NCBI RefSeq assembly: GCF_000421265.1
Contig: NZ_ATWN01000008.1
Location: 1 to 64,000, forward strand
DNA: 64,000 nucleotides
Direction: 5' to 3'
Source of the DNA: Thalassospira lucentensis MCCC 1A00383 = DSM 14000
Lineage (GTDB): Bacteria; Pseudomonadota; Alphaproteobacteria; Rhodospirillales; Thalassospiraceae
This document shows positions 35,455 through 43,264 of this stretch, in pieces. The translations under genes were made by a program, and so were the position numbers. Within the stretch, counting starts at the first letter, position 1. The number at the start of each line of letters is the position of its first letter. The notes under the pieces were generated by a model, which saw nothing but the letters and a program-made list of their open reading frames with translations, was not told where the DNA came from and searched no databases.

Positions 35455-35727
35455 TATTTCACTCGACATCGGCGTGAATTTTCTGTTGAATCAGAACGTA
35501 AAAACACTATTTGGAATATCATCATACTTTATGGCTATTGTGTAAAACCTGTACTGCCGTAGGCTACATCACGATTTTAAGGTTTTCTGCCGTCTGGGGA
35601 TAAGCTGCTTTGGCGCTGCCCCGTTACCGCAAACGACAGATGCCATGGTACTTTGCCGCACGTGACTGCACGTCTTACAAAACGCCTGTGCGTGACAAAA
35701 AACAGGACGAAAAGCCGTAACCAGGAC

Positions 35728-35759
35728 GGTGACACCCGGGCCCTTGGGCCCCTGTCACC
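35728..35759 (+). promoter_or_regulatory. 5'-UTR hairpin directly before the phaZ ribosome site
   Basis: GGTGACA ... TGTCACC encloses GGGCCC TT GGGCCC, a long, very GC-rich stem-loop ending just before GGGAGTGAG. It could control phaZ translation or mRNA stability. Confidence 0.45.
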
Positions 35760-35774
35760 CGGGAGTGAGAATAT

Positions 35775-37064
35775 ATGCTGTACCACCTTTATGAATTGCA
35801 GCACGCCACGATAAGTCCGCTGCGTATGGCCGTCGATGCCAACAAAAAATGGCTGCGCAATCCGGCCAATCCGCTTTCCTATACCCAGCCGGGTCGGGCC
35901 GTAGCGGCAGCGTGCGACATGTTCACCCACATTACCCATCGTTATGGCAAACCGGAATTTGGTTTGGATACCACAACGGTTGACGGTCAGACCGTGGCTG
36001 TCACCGAAGAAATCGTCCATAGCGAAGCCTTCTGTGATCTTTTGCATTTCAAACGCGAAACCGGTCATTTGAAAACCCAGCCCGACGATCCGCGTTTGTT
36101 GATTGTCGCACCGCTGTCAGGGCATTTTTCAACCTTGCTGCGTGGCACGGTTGAGGCATTGCTGCCTGATCATGATGTCTATATTACCGACTGGATTGAT
36201 GCCCGCACGGTTGCGGTCCATCAGGGTCACTTTGATCTTGATACCTATATCGATTATCTTATGCGGTTCCTGCGCAAGCTTGGCCCGAATACCCATGTGA
36301 TGGCGGTTTGCCAGCCATCGGTTCCGGTGATGGCCGCAGCATCCTTGATGGCGGCAGGAAACGAGGATTGTCAGCCAGCGTCAATGACGCTGATGGGCGG
36401 CCCGGTGGATACCCGCGAAAACCCGACCGAAGTGAACAAATTTGCTGAGCAGCATGATCTTGAATGGTTTGAACGCCATGTCATTTCACATGTGCCGCTG
36501 CCCAATGCCGGTGTCATGCGCCGGGTCTATCCGGGCTTTATGCAGCTGGCAGGCTTCATGGCGATGAACTGGGACCGCCACGTTTCAGCCCATCACGACA
36601 TGTTCTTGCATCTGGTCGAAGGTGACGGCGAAAGTGCCGATGCCAAGCGCAACTTCTATCACGAATATCTTGCTGTCATGGATATGACAGCCGAGTTTTA
36701 CCTTCAGACGCTTAAGGTCGTTTTCCATGAACATAACCTGCCCAACGGCACCATGCAGTGGCAGGGGGTTCCGGTTGATCCATCGGCGATTACCAAGACC
36801 GCGCTTTTGACGGTCGAGGGCGAACGCGATGACATTACCGGCATGGGCCAAACCCGTGCGGCGCATAAACTGTGCACCAACCTGCCCGACAACATGCGTA
36901 TGCATCACATGCAGCAGGGTGTCGGCCATTACGGTGTGTTTAACGGTCGTCGCTGGCGCGAACAGATCAGCCCGCGGATCAAGGAATTCATCCGTCTCCA
37001 CGATCATGAGGGCAAAGGCGCACGCAGCGCCCCCAACGTCACCCATATCAACGCCGCTGAATAA
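35775..37064 (+). CDS. phaZ: Intracellular polyhydroxyalkanoate depolymerase
   Basis: The enzyme mobilises stored PHB granules into hydroxyacids. The 429-residue alpha/beta hydrolase matches the intracellular PhaZ family. It opens with MLYHLYELQHATISPLRMAV and carries the Cys nucleophile in MAVCQPSVPVMAA (C179) in place of a lipase Ser. GEWDDIT-like GERDDITGMGQT provides the Asp region and VGHYGVFNGRRWREQISPRI the catalytic His near the end. A hairpin precedes the ribosome site, and a terminator follows 30 bases after the stop. The family is certain. Confidence 0.94.
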   Translation: MLYHLYELQHATISPLRMAVDANKKWLRNPANPLSYTQPGRAVAAACDMFTHITHRYGKPEFGLDTTTVDGQTVAVTEEIVHSEAFCDLLHFKRETGHLKTQPDDPRLLIVAPLSGHFSTLLRGTVEALLPDHDVYITDWIDARTVAVHQGHFDLDTYIDYLMRFLRKLGPNTHVMAVCQPSVPVMAAASLMAAGNEDCQPASMTLMGGPVDTRENPTEVNKFAEQHDLEWFERHVISHVPLPNAGVMRRVYPGFMQLAGFMAMNWDRHVSAHHDMFLHLVEGDGESADAKRNFYHEYLAVMDMTAEFYLQTLKVVFHEHNLPNGTMQWQGVPVDPSAITKTALLTVEGERDDITGMGQTRAAHKLCTNLPDNMRMHHMQQGVGHYGVFNGRRWREQISPRIKEFIRLHDHEGKGARSAPNVTHINAAE

Positions 37065-37094
37065 GTCCTTTAAGCGCGTTTAGAACCAATTGAT

Positions 37095-37133
37095 AAAGCC
37101 GCCCGAACGCCTTACTGGCCGGGCGGCTTTTTC
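37095..37133 (+). terminator. Intrinsic terminator of phaZ
   Basis: AAAGCCGCCCG, a 14-base loop and CGGGCGGCTTTTT form a GC-rich stem with a T tail. Confidence 0.88.
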
Positions 37134-37146
37134 TGTTCTGGGGCCT

Positions 37147-37533
37147 TTAAGCAACATAGCGTGGCTGAATACGACCATTGACGATTTCACCGCCAAACGT
37201 CCCGTCGCCATAGCCATATTGTTCGACCGGATGCAGCGTATCGACAAGGTGTTGATAAACAGCCGCAGCAGATGCTTCCCATGCACTGATCGCGCCGATC
37301 ACCACCGGGTAGGCTCCCCCGTCAAGCAATCCAATTGCAGTATCAATGTCGGCATTGGTGACAGCATTTGTGTCATCGCGAAGCGTTAAGTGAACGCCGA
37401 TCACCTGATCATCCTTGATCGCCATGATCCCGATGCAGGATGTGAAGGCCGTAAACATGATCTCGTCGGCCTTACCCCATTCACGTTCGGCAATGGCTTC
37501 GGTATCGGTGGCTTGGGTAAAGATATATGGCAT
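37147..37533 (-). CDS. Hypothetical protein, 128 residues
   Basis: I do not recognise the family. The soluble protein contains small-residue-rich helices and a conserved-looking core: MFTAFTSCIGIMAIKDDQVI, GVHLTLRDD and DTAIGLLDGGAYPVVIGAIS. The pattern (a Ser-Cys-x-Gly strand, then VIGVHL, then VIGAISAW) recalls small sensor or CheD-like folds but is not enough to name one. The ATG with AAGGAA upstream (MPYIFTQ) is chosen over a longer frame. It is convergent with phaZ and divergent from the kefG-like gene. Confidence 0.6.
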   Translation of the reverse strand: MPYIFTQATDTEAIAEREWGKADEIMFTAFTSCIGIMAIKDDQVIGVHLTLRDDTNAVTNADIDTAIGLLDGGAYPVVIGAISAWEASAAAVYQHLVDTLHPVEQYGYGDGTFGGEIVNGRIQPRYVA

Positions 37534-37709
37534 TGGGATTTCCTTGATTTCAAATGAAACAAACACCCCGTTGAGACGGCATTCCACCTAGGATGTGAAA
37601 ATTGCTGTTTTATTCTAAACGTGGCTCTAAACACTTCGTAAACGGGCACTTTCACGTTAAAACCAAAAGAACGATCCACACAAAACACCACGGAACAACG
37701 GAGAAATCG

Positions 37710-38324
37710 ATGGCGCGTGTGTTAACGCTGTTTGCCCATCCTCGGCAGGACCGCTCGGAAATCAATTGGCCCATGTTCGAAGCAGCCCAAACTGTTGAGG
37801 GGGTAACCTGCGTTGATCTCTATGCGCGCTATCCGAGCTTCGAGATTAACATCGCCCGCGAACAGTCCAGCCTTTTGGACCATGACGTCATCATCTTCCA
37901 GCATCCGCTTTATTGGTATTCCGCCCCGGCCATCATCAAGGAATGGATGGACCTTGTGCTCGAATATGATTTTGCCTATGGCGCCGAGGGGACTGCACTC
38001 AGCGGAAAAGTGATGTTTAATGCCGTTTCGTGCGGAACAGCACGCAGCGCCTATACAGTCAAAGGCGGTCATATTGCCGAACTTCGGACCTTGTTGATGC
38101 CGTTCGAGCGCACAGCAGATCTATGCAACATGCGGTATCTGGCCCCCTATGCCACCTTCAGTGCCGGGTCTTTGCGCGCCGAAAACCGTGTAAAGGAAAC
38201 AGTGTCGCAGTGGCACAGTTTCCTGACGGCCTTAACACAGGATCGCATTGATCTTGATGCTGCGGCCAACGCATTAACCCTGACCGACCATCCCGACAGC
38301 TTTTTCATTGGGGAGAATGCATGA
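37710..38324 (+). CDS. KefF/KefG-type NAD(P)H quinone oxidoreductase, K+ efflux ancillary subunit
   Basis: The 204-residue flavodoxin-fold protein has the FMN-binding start LTLFAHPRQDRSEINWPMF, the HDVIIFQHPLYWYSAPAIIK loop and KEWMDLVLEYDFAYG, all typical of KefF/KefG. Such proteins bind the cytoplasmic side of Kef channels and activate K+ efflux during electrophile stress. It precedes the kefC-like gene with a four-base overlap. The chosen ATG follows GGAGAAA; a longer frame upstream is not family sequence. Confidence 0.88.
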   Translation: MARVLTLFAHPRQDRSEINWPMFEAAQTVEGVTCVDLYARYPSFEINIAREQSSLLDHDVIIFQHPLYWYSAPAIIKEWMDLVLEYDFAYGAEGTALSGKVMFNAVSCGTARSAYTVKGGHIAELRTLLMPFERTADLCNMRYLAPYATFSAGSLRAENRVKETVSQWHSFLTALTQDRIDLDAAANALTLTDHPDSFFIGENA

Positions 38325-40192
38325 TGGAAATTCTTTCGCATGCTTTTGTCTATCTGGTCGCAGCCGTTGTTGCCGTGCCACTTGCCCAGCGCCTTGGTCT
38401 GGGGTCGGTGCTTGGCTATTTGATTGCCGGGGTCGTGATTGGTCCGATCCTTGGCATTGTTGGAAATGAAACCGCAGACCTTCAGCATTTTGCCGAATTT
38501 GGCGTTGTCATGATGCTGTTTCTTGTCGGGCTGGAACTGCGCCCGGCGATGCTGTGGTCAATGCGCGGCCAGTTGATCGGGCTTGGTGGATTGCAGGTTA
38601 CGCTGACAACTGCCGTTATCGCGGCGGGCTGTATGGCGTTTGGCCTTTCGTGGCAATCGGGTATTGCCATCGGCATGGTGCTTGCGCTGTCATCGACTGC
38701 CATTGTGCTGCAATCGCTTAATGAAAAAGGCTGGCTTGGCACGGTCGGCGGCAAAAGCGCCTTCTCGGTTCTGCTGACACAGGATGTCGCGGTGATCCCG
38801 ATGCTGGCGTTGCTGCCGTTGCTGGCCGTTGAAACACTGAGCCCATCGGGCGATGATCCCACCGCGCACGGCGCAATGTTGCTTGATCTTGTGCCCGACT
38901 GGGCGCAACCGCTTGTGATCATTGCGGCAATTGCCACGATCATCATTGGCGGGCGGTATCTTATTCGCCCGATGTTTCGCTTTATCGCCCACTCGCGCCT
39001 GCGGGAGGTTTTTACCGCCGCGGCCCTTTTGCTGGTGATTGGCATTGCACTATTTATGACGGCCATCGGACTGAGCCCGGCACTGGGGACGTTTCTGGCT
39101 GGTGTGGTTTTATCCGACAGCGAATACCGCCACGAACTTGAAAACGATATCGAACCGTTCAAGGGATTACTGCTTGGCCTGTTTTTCCTGACAGTCGGGG
39201 CCGGGATTGATTTTGGTTTGCTGTTTGATCAACCGATCATACTGATCGGCTTGGCGTTTGGTGTGATGATCATCAAGGCCGGTATCCTGTTTGCCATTGC
39301 CAGCATCTTTGGCCTGCGCGGTGCGGACCGATTGTTGTTTGCCGTCGGGTTGGCGCAGGCGGGTGAATTTGCCTTTGTGTTGTTTGGCATGGCATCGGGC
39401 ATGGGTGTTTTGCCGGTTGATCTGATCGGCAAAATGACACTGGTCGTGGCACTTACCATGATCCTGACCCCGGCGGCCTTTATCCTGTATGAGCGGGTTT
39501 TAGCCCCGCGCATGGTCAAAACCAACAGCCGGGAGGCCGATACCATTGAAACGCCGGGATCGGTTGTGATTGCGGGTCTTGGCCGGTTTGGGCAGATCGT
39601 CACCCGCCTTCTTGCCACCAATGGCCATGATGTGGTGGTGCTTGATCATGATCCCGAAGTGGTCGAAAACCTGAGCCGGGTCGGGTTTCGCGCCTATTAC
39701 GGCGATGCCACCCGGCCTGATCTTTTGCACACCACCGGCATTGAAGATGCCCGATTGTTTGTTGCCGCGATTGATAACCGCGACAAACTGACCGCCTTGG
39801 TCGAACATGTTGCCAAACACTATCCCAAGGTCCGGATTTTGGCGCGCGCACATGACCGACATCATGTCTATGAGCTTGAAAAGGCCGGGGCACATTGCGT
39901 GCAGCGCGAAACCTTTGACAGTGCGCTTAACCTTGGCCGTGATGCGTTGATTGAACTCGGCCTGCATCCGTTCCGGGCCGAACGTAAAAAGCAGGCGTTC
40001 CGGGCACATGATTTTGAAACACTGGAAAAATTGCGCGAACGCTGGAACGAACATGGGGTGGATAAGGGATATATCGACACCATGCGGTCCCAGAACGAGA
40101 CCCTGTTTGAGCTTATGCGTGATGAACGCGATGAGAAAACCCACGGCGACCGGCATTGGACCCCGCCCCCCTGCGCCAATCCCGATCCGTAA
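38321..40192 (+). CDS. Glutathione-gated K+ efflux antiporter, KefB/KefC family
   Basis: The 623-residue protein has about twelve membrane helices of the CPA2 antiporter type (LGYLIAGVVIGPILGIVGNE, FAEFGVVMMLFLVGLELRP, LSSTAIVLQSLNEKG) followed by a TrkA-N/RCK domain from about residue 407 (VVIAGLGRFGQIVTRLLATN, VVVLDHDPEVVENL, RAHDRHHVYELEKAG). It releases K+ in exchange for H+ when glutathione adducts or low glutathione signal electrophile damage. The coupled upstream KefG-like protein is its activator. Confidence 0.92.
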   Translation: MMEILSHAFVYLVAAVVAVPLAQRLGLGSVLGYLIAGVVIGPILGIVGNETADLQHFAEFGVVMMLFLVGLELRPAMLWSMRGQLIGLGGLQVTLTTAVIAAGCMAFGLSWQSGIAIGMVLALSSTAIVLQSLNEKGWLGTVGGKSAFSVLLTQDVAVIPMLALLPLLAVETLSPSGDDPTAHGAMLLDLVPDWAQPLVIIAAIATIIIGGRYLIRPMFRFIAHSRLREVFTAAALLLVIGIALFMTAIGLSPALGTFLAGVVLSDSEYRHELENDIEPFKGLLLGLFFLTVGAGIDFGLLFDQPIILIGLAFGVMIIKAGILFAIASIFGLRGADRLLFAVGLAQAGEFAFVLFGMASGMGVLPVDLIGKMTLVVALTMILTPAAFILYERVLAPRMVKTNSREADTIETPGSVVIAGLGRFGQIVTRLLATNGHDVVVLDHDPEVVENLSRVGFRAYYGDATRPDLLHTTGIEDARLFVAAIDNRDKLTALVEHVAKHYPKVRILARAHDRHHVYELEKAGAHCVQRETFDSALNLGRDALIELGLHPFRAERKKQAFRAHDFETLEKLRERWNEHGVDKGYIDTMRSQNETLFELMRDERDEKTHGDRHWTPPPCANPDP

Positions 40193-40264
40193 ATCAGATT
40201 GGGCAAAACCAATAGTGCAGCGCCTGCGTAAGATTCCAAGCACCATCACCGCAGGAGCCTGACC

Positions 40265-40987
40265 ATGACTGACGTGCCAGAACTTGACAGCTTTGCCACC
40301 CCATCAATTGCTGTGGTGATTGGTGCCACGGGCGGGATTGGGCAGGCCTTTATGGCACAACTTCAGAAAAGCGACCGGTTTTCGCATGTTGTCGGTTTTT
40401 CGCGCACGACCGATCCGGCACTTGATTTCACCAAGCCGGACGGCATTGCGGCGTGCGTTCAGCACCTTCGCACGCTTTCGGGGGATGTTCGGCTGATCAT
40501 TGATGCCACGGGGTATCTGCATGATGACACCCATCAGCCGGAAAAATCACTGCGCCACATTGATGCGGACTATATGGCCAAGCAGTTTTTGATCAATGCG
40601 ATTGGTCCGGCGTTGCTGATGAAGCATTTCTGCCCGCTTTTGCCCCGTGATGGCAAATCGGTGTTTGCCACCCTGTCGGCCAAGGTCGGCAGCATCAGTG
40701 ATAACCGCATGGGGGGCTGGTACGGCTATCGCGCAGCCAAGGCCGCCCTTAATCAACTGGTGAAATGTAGCGCGATTGAAATTGGTCGTAGCAAACATGA
40801 TGCGGTCTGTGTCGCCCTGCATCCCGGCACGGTCGATACCGGGCTTTCCGGGCCGTTTGCCAAGTCCGGACTGAAAGTACAGACACCGACTGAGGCGGCA
40901 ACCAACATGTTGCGTGTGATTGACGGGCTGAGTGCCAAACAGTCAGGTGGCTTTTATGCCTATGACGGCGAAAACCTGCCGTGGTGA
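40265..40987 (+). CDS. Short-chain dehydrogenase/reductase, C-factor-like
   Basis: The 240-residue SDR has the nucleotide-binding VIGATGGIGQAFMAQL near residue 20 and the catalytic YGYRAAKAALNQLVK (Tyr and Lys) near residue 155-170, followed by HPGTVDTGLSGPF. It resembles CsgA/C-factor-type SDRs acting on small carbonyl compounds. The substrate is unknown. The start follows GCAGGAGCC. It is convergent with the Nudix gene only a few bases away. Confidence 0.88.
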   Translation: MTDVPELDSFATPSIAVVIGATGGIGQAFMAQLQKSDRFSHVVGFSRTTDPALDFTKPDGIAACVQHLRTLSGDVRLIIDATGYLHDDTHQPEKSLRHIDADYMAKQFLINAIGPALLMKHFCPLLPRDGKSVFATLSAKVGSISDNRMGGWYGYRAAKAALNQLVKCSAIEIGRSKHDAVCVALHPGTVDTGLSGPFAKSGLKVQTPTEAATNMLRVIDGLSAKQSGGFYAYDGENLPW

Positions 40988-40994
40988 TCAAGCG

Positions 40995-41609
40995 TTAGTC
41001 GAAGATTTTCGCCAATTGGGCATGCTGTAGCAGGATCACAGTTTTGGCGTCCCGAATGCGACCATCGGCCACCATGGCAAGGGCGTCTTCAAACGGGGTT
41101 TCGAGAACGTGGATATCCTCGCCCTCCTCATGAAGGCCGCCACCCTTGCTGGTTTGATGTTCCTTGGTGACTTCGGCCATGAACAGATGCAGCCGTTCGG
41201 TTACTGAGCCTGGGCTCGTGAAAAGGTCAAACAGCTTTTGCGGTTTGCCGATTTTATAGCCGGTTTCTTCCTGTACTTCGGCAATCACGGCCGCCGCCGG
41301 ATCGCGGTCATCAAGTAAACCTGCCGGGACTTCGATCAGCATGCCGTCTTGGGTGCCATTTACAAATGATGGCAGACGAAATTGCCGGGTCAGGATCACG
41401 GTGCGATCCGCACGGTTATACAGCAAAATCCCCGCCCCATTGCCCCGGTCATAGGCTTCGCGTTGCTGTCGTTGCCATTCACCATTTTGGCGGCGCAGAT
41501 CAAACGTCACGCGATAAAGACGATACCAGTTATCCGACAGACATTCGATGTCCTCGATCCGGATCGCGTCATGGGTGGGCAACTGCCATCCTTTGGGAAC
41601 GTCAACCAT
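40995..41609 (-). CDS. Nudix hydrolase, ADP-ribose pyrophosphatase-like
   Basis: The 204-residue protein has an N-terminal strand domain (RRQNGEWQRQQREAYDRGNG, RTVILTRQFRLPSFVNG) and the Nudix helix EVPAGLLDDRDPAAAVIAEV-QEETGY. It resembles GDP-mannose or ADP-ribose pyrophosphatases (NudK/NudF). The box is degenerate: the loop is one residue shorter and the REUxEE arginine is Ala, though the EExG glutamates remain. Activity is therefore probable rather than sure. It lies 12 bases after the esterase gene on the same strand. Confidence 0.82.
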   Translation of the reverse strand: MVDVPKGWQLPTHDAIRIEDIECLSDNWYRLYRVTFDLRRQNGEWQRQQREAYDRGNGAGILLYNRADRTVILTRQFRLPSFVNGTQDGMLIEVPAGLLDDRDPAAAVIAEVQEETGYKIGKPQKLFDLFTSPGSVTERLHLFMAEVTKEHQTSKGGGLHEEGEDIHVLETPFEDALAMVADGRIRDAKTVILLQHAQLAKIFD

Positions 41610-41621
41610 TGCGACAGTCTC

Positions 41622-42419
41622 CTAGCGGTTTAAAAACGCCGATAACGTCAAAAGAACCGCATCAGGTTTTTCGGCATGGACCCAGTGGCCTGCGCCCTTG
41701 ATGCTGGTAAAGGCCGCCTTGGGAAACAGCGACTTAATGTGATCGCGGTCCTTGGGGTCGACATAATGCGAATTGGCCCCGGAAATGAACAAGACATCGC
41801 CGTCATATTGATCAGCAAGATCGCTTTGCGGCCAGCCGGTGATGTCGGATAAATGATCGGCCATGGCATCGATATTGACTTGCCACGCCATTTTGCCGGT
41901 TTCCTTGTCGGTCGTGACACTTTGGGCCAGAAACTGACGCACGCCTTTTTCGGCAATCCCCGATGATAATGCGTCTTCGACCTCGGCCCGGCGCGACACA
42001 GCATCGAAATCAACGCCGCGCATGGCGGTAATATAGTCGGTATAATCATGGTCATAGACCACAGGGGCGATATCCACGACCACAAGGTCGGACACCAAAC
42101 CGGCATCTTTGGCATTTTGCGATAACGCCAAAACCATGGAGGCCTTACCGCCCATCGAATGGCCAACCAGATGCACCGGTGTGTCAGAGACATCCTTGAT
42201 CAGTGCGGCCAGATCGTCGGCCATGGCGGGGTATGTCATGTCCATATCCCAGCCCGACCGTCCGTGATTGCGCAAATCGACCGTCACCACATGGTATTTT
42301 TCCGCCAGACGTCGGGCAATCGCCGTCCAGTTGCGCGCCTGCCCGAACAGACCATGGACAATTACAATGGTTCCATTGTCGCGGTTTTCTTCGCCAAAGG
42401 CGTAATGGGCAAGCTGCAT
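41622..42419 (-). CDS. Alpha/beta hydrolase esterase, YbfF-like
   Basis: The 265-residue hydrolase has the HGLFGQARNW oxyanion-hole region, nucleophile elbow LVGHSMGGKASMVL (Ser near residue 98), the lid region with many helices and the terminal Asp/His in GANSHYVDPKDRDHI and KGAGHWVHAEKPDAV. It matches YbfF-type acyl-CoA or short-ester esterases. Soluble, cytoplasmic. It probably forms a two-gene unit with the Nudix gene downstream. Confidence 0.87.
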   Translation of the reverse strand: MQLAHYAFGEENRDNGTIVIVHGLFGQARNWTAIARRLAEKYHVVTVDLRNHGRSGWDMDMTYPAMADDLAALIKDVSDTPVHLVGHSMGGKASMVLALSQNAKDAGLVSDLVVVDIAPVVYDHDYTDYITAMRGVDFDAVSRRAEVEDALSSGIAEKGVRQFLAQSVTTDKETGKMAWQVNIDAMADHLSDITGWPQSDLADQYDGDVLFISGANSHYVDPKDRDHIKSLFPKAAFTSIKGAGHWVHAEKPDAVLLTLSAFLNR

Positions 42420-42495
42420 GGGCTGATGTCTCCGGGCTATGCGTGATCTGTCTCATTCATAACCGCAAGGTTCGCCAAGGTGAAGCCCACATACG

Positions 42496-42533
42496 AAAAC
42501 ACCCCCGCATGGGAGGAATGCGGAGGTGTTTTT
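42496..42533 (-). terminator. Terminator of the 53-residue protein gene
   Basis: AAACACC-CCCGCAT paired with ATGCGG-GGTGTTTT (one mismatch) forms a long stem with T-rich ends. On the reverse strand it lies about 45 bases after the small gene and before the esterase. Confidence 0.7.
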
Positions 42534-42578
42534 CAAGGTACGGAATGAACCGCACCGGAATTCTATATCGCGCTTACA

Positions 42579-42740
42579 TTAAGCGCCGGCAGCAACGCCA
42601 CCATGCGGTTTACGGTTTGCACCGAACAGCGCGCCGATCTTGCGTACAAGGGCAACAAACATCTGCTGCATCGCTTGTGCACGCAGACGTTCTGCTTCGC
42701 GTTCGATAGCAACCAGGTCATAATCACGATAGGCTTTCAT
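42579..42740 (-). CDS. 53-residue small protein, RSP_7527-like
   Basis: On the reverse strand an ATG eight bases after AAAGGA opens MKAYRDYDLVAIEREAERLR followed by a single amphipathic helix AQAMQQMFVALVRKIGALFG and a Gly/Ala tail. It resembles the short alphaproteobacterial RSP_7527-type proteins (AIEREAxRLRAxA) whose role is unknown; this resemblance is from memory of the pattern. A terminator follows and paired GACGCAT sites lie upstream, consistent with a monocistronic gene. Confidence 0.65.
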   Translation of the reverse strand: MKAYRDYDLVAIEREAERLRAQAMQQMFVALVRKIGALFGANRKPHGGVAAGA

Positions 42741-42904
42741 GGCCGTATCCTTTCAAAAGCATCACGCGCTATTCGCGCTTGGGTTTCGCGTTTCATTTCG
42801 TTGAACCCGATGTACGCCTGTTTGTTGATCCCTACGAGAAGAGTTTTCTCAGCTCACCCATGCATTTGACGCATATCATGAAACATTATCGACACATTTT
42901 CATC

Positions 42905-42919
42905 ATGCGTCTGACGCAT
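42905..42919. promoter_or_regulatory. GACGCAT palindrome upstream of the 53-residue gene
   Basis: ATGCGTC T GACGCAT is a perfect 15-base palindrome. A second half-site TTTGACGCATATCATG lies about 45 bases away. The pair looks like a repressor or activator operator for the small gene. Confidence 0.45.
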
Positions 42920-43170
42920 GATTGTCTCATGACAAATAACATGCTCGATTTGCTGCATTTTTCCCACGCCATCCAGTGAAGGCTGCGGAACAAACTTGTT
43001 AAAGTTCCAAATTACCCCGGCCTTCAAAGGTCTCATGGCCTGTAAGCGCAGAAGAAAACGACAAGGATAGTGCTTTGCGGCATACGGTTTTTTGGCAACA
43101 GGTGCTAAAAACCGACCAGATATTCTACTGGAGTCCTTCTACACAATTTTGCATGGCTTGGTTCGGGCAT

Positions 43171-43208
43171 AAAAAACGGCAATAGCATCCTCTGCTATTG
43201 CCGTTTTG
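43171..43208 (-). terminator. Intrinsic terminator of the aldehyde dehydrogenase gene
   Basis: AAAACGGCAATAGCA, five-base loop, TGCTATTGCCGTTTT; on the reverse strand it ends in TTTTTT. A perfect 15-bp stem about 55 bases past the stop. Confidence 0.9.
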
Positions 43209-43264
43209 CGATCTTTAAGATCGACCCTGCTGGTCAACCCGACCGATATTGGGAAATTTCATTC

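Larger units (their letters stand above)
35050..35774. other. Intergenic region upstream of phaZ
   Basis: About 725 bases without a gene. It contains two hairpins that may end the small-gene transcript, a pair of TTGC/GCAA sites at 35424-35454 and a long hairpin just before the phaZ ribosome site. The stretch 35290-35560 is AT-rich and probably holds the phaZ promoter. Confidence 0.5.
42741..43264. other. Intergenic region between the small gene and gabD
   Basis: About 520 bases without a gene. It contains the small-gene leader with two GACGCAT elements, an AT-rich stretch, and at its right end the strong terminator of the aldehyde dehydrogenase. Confidence 0.55.
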
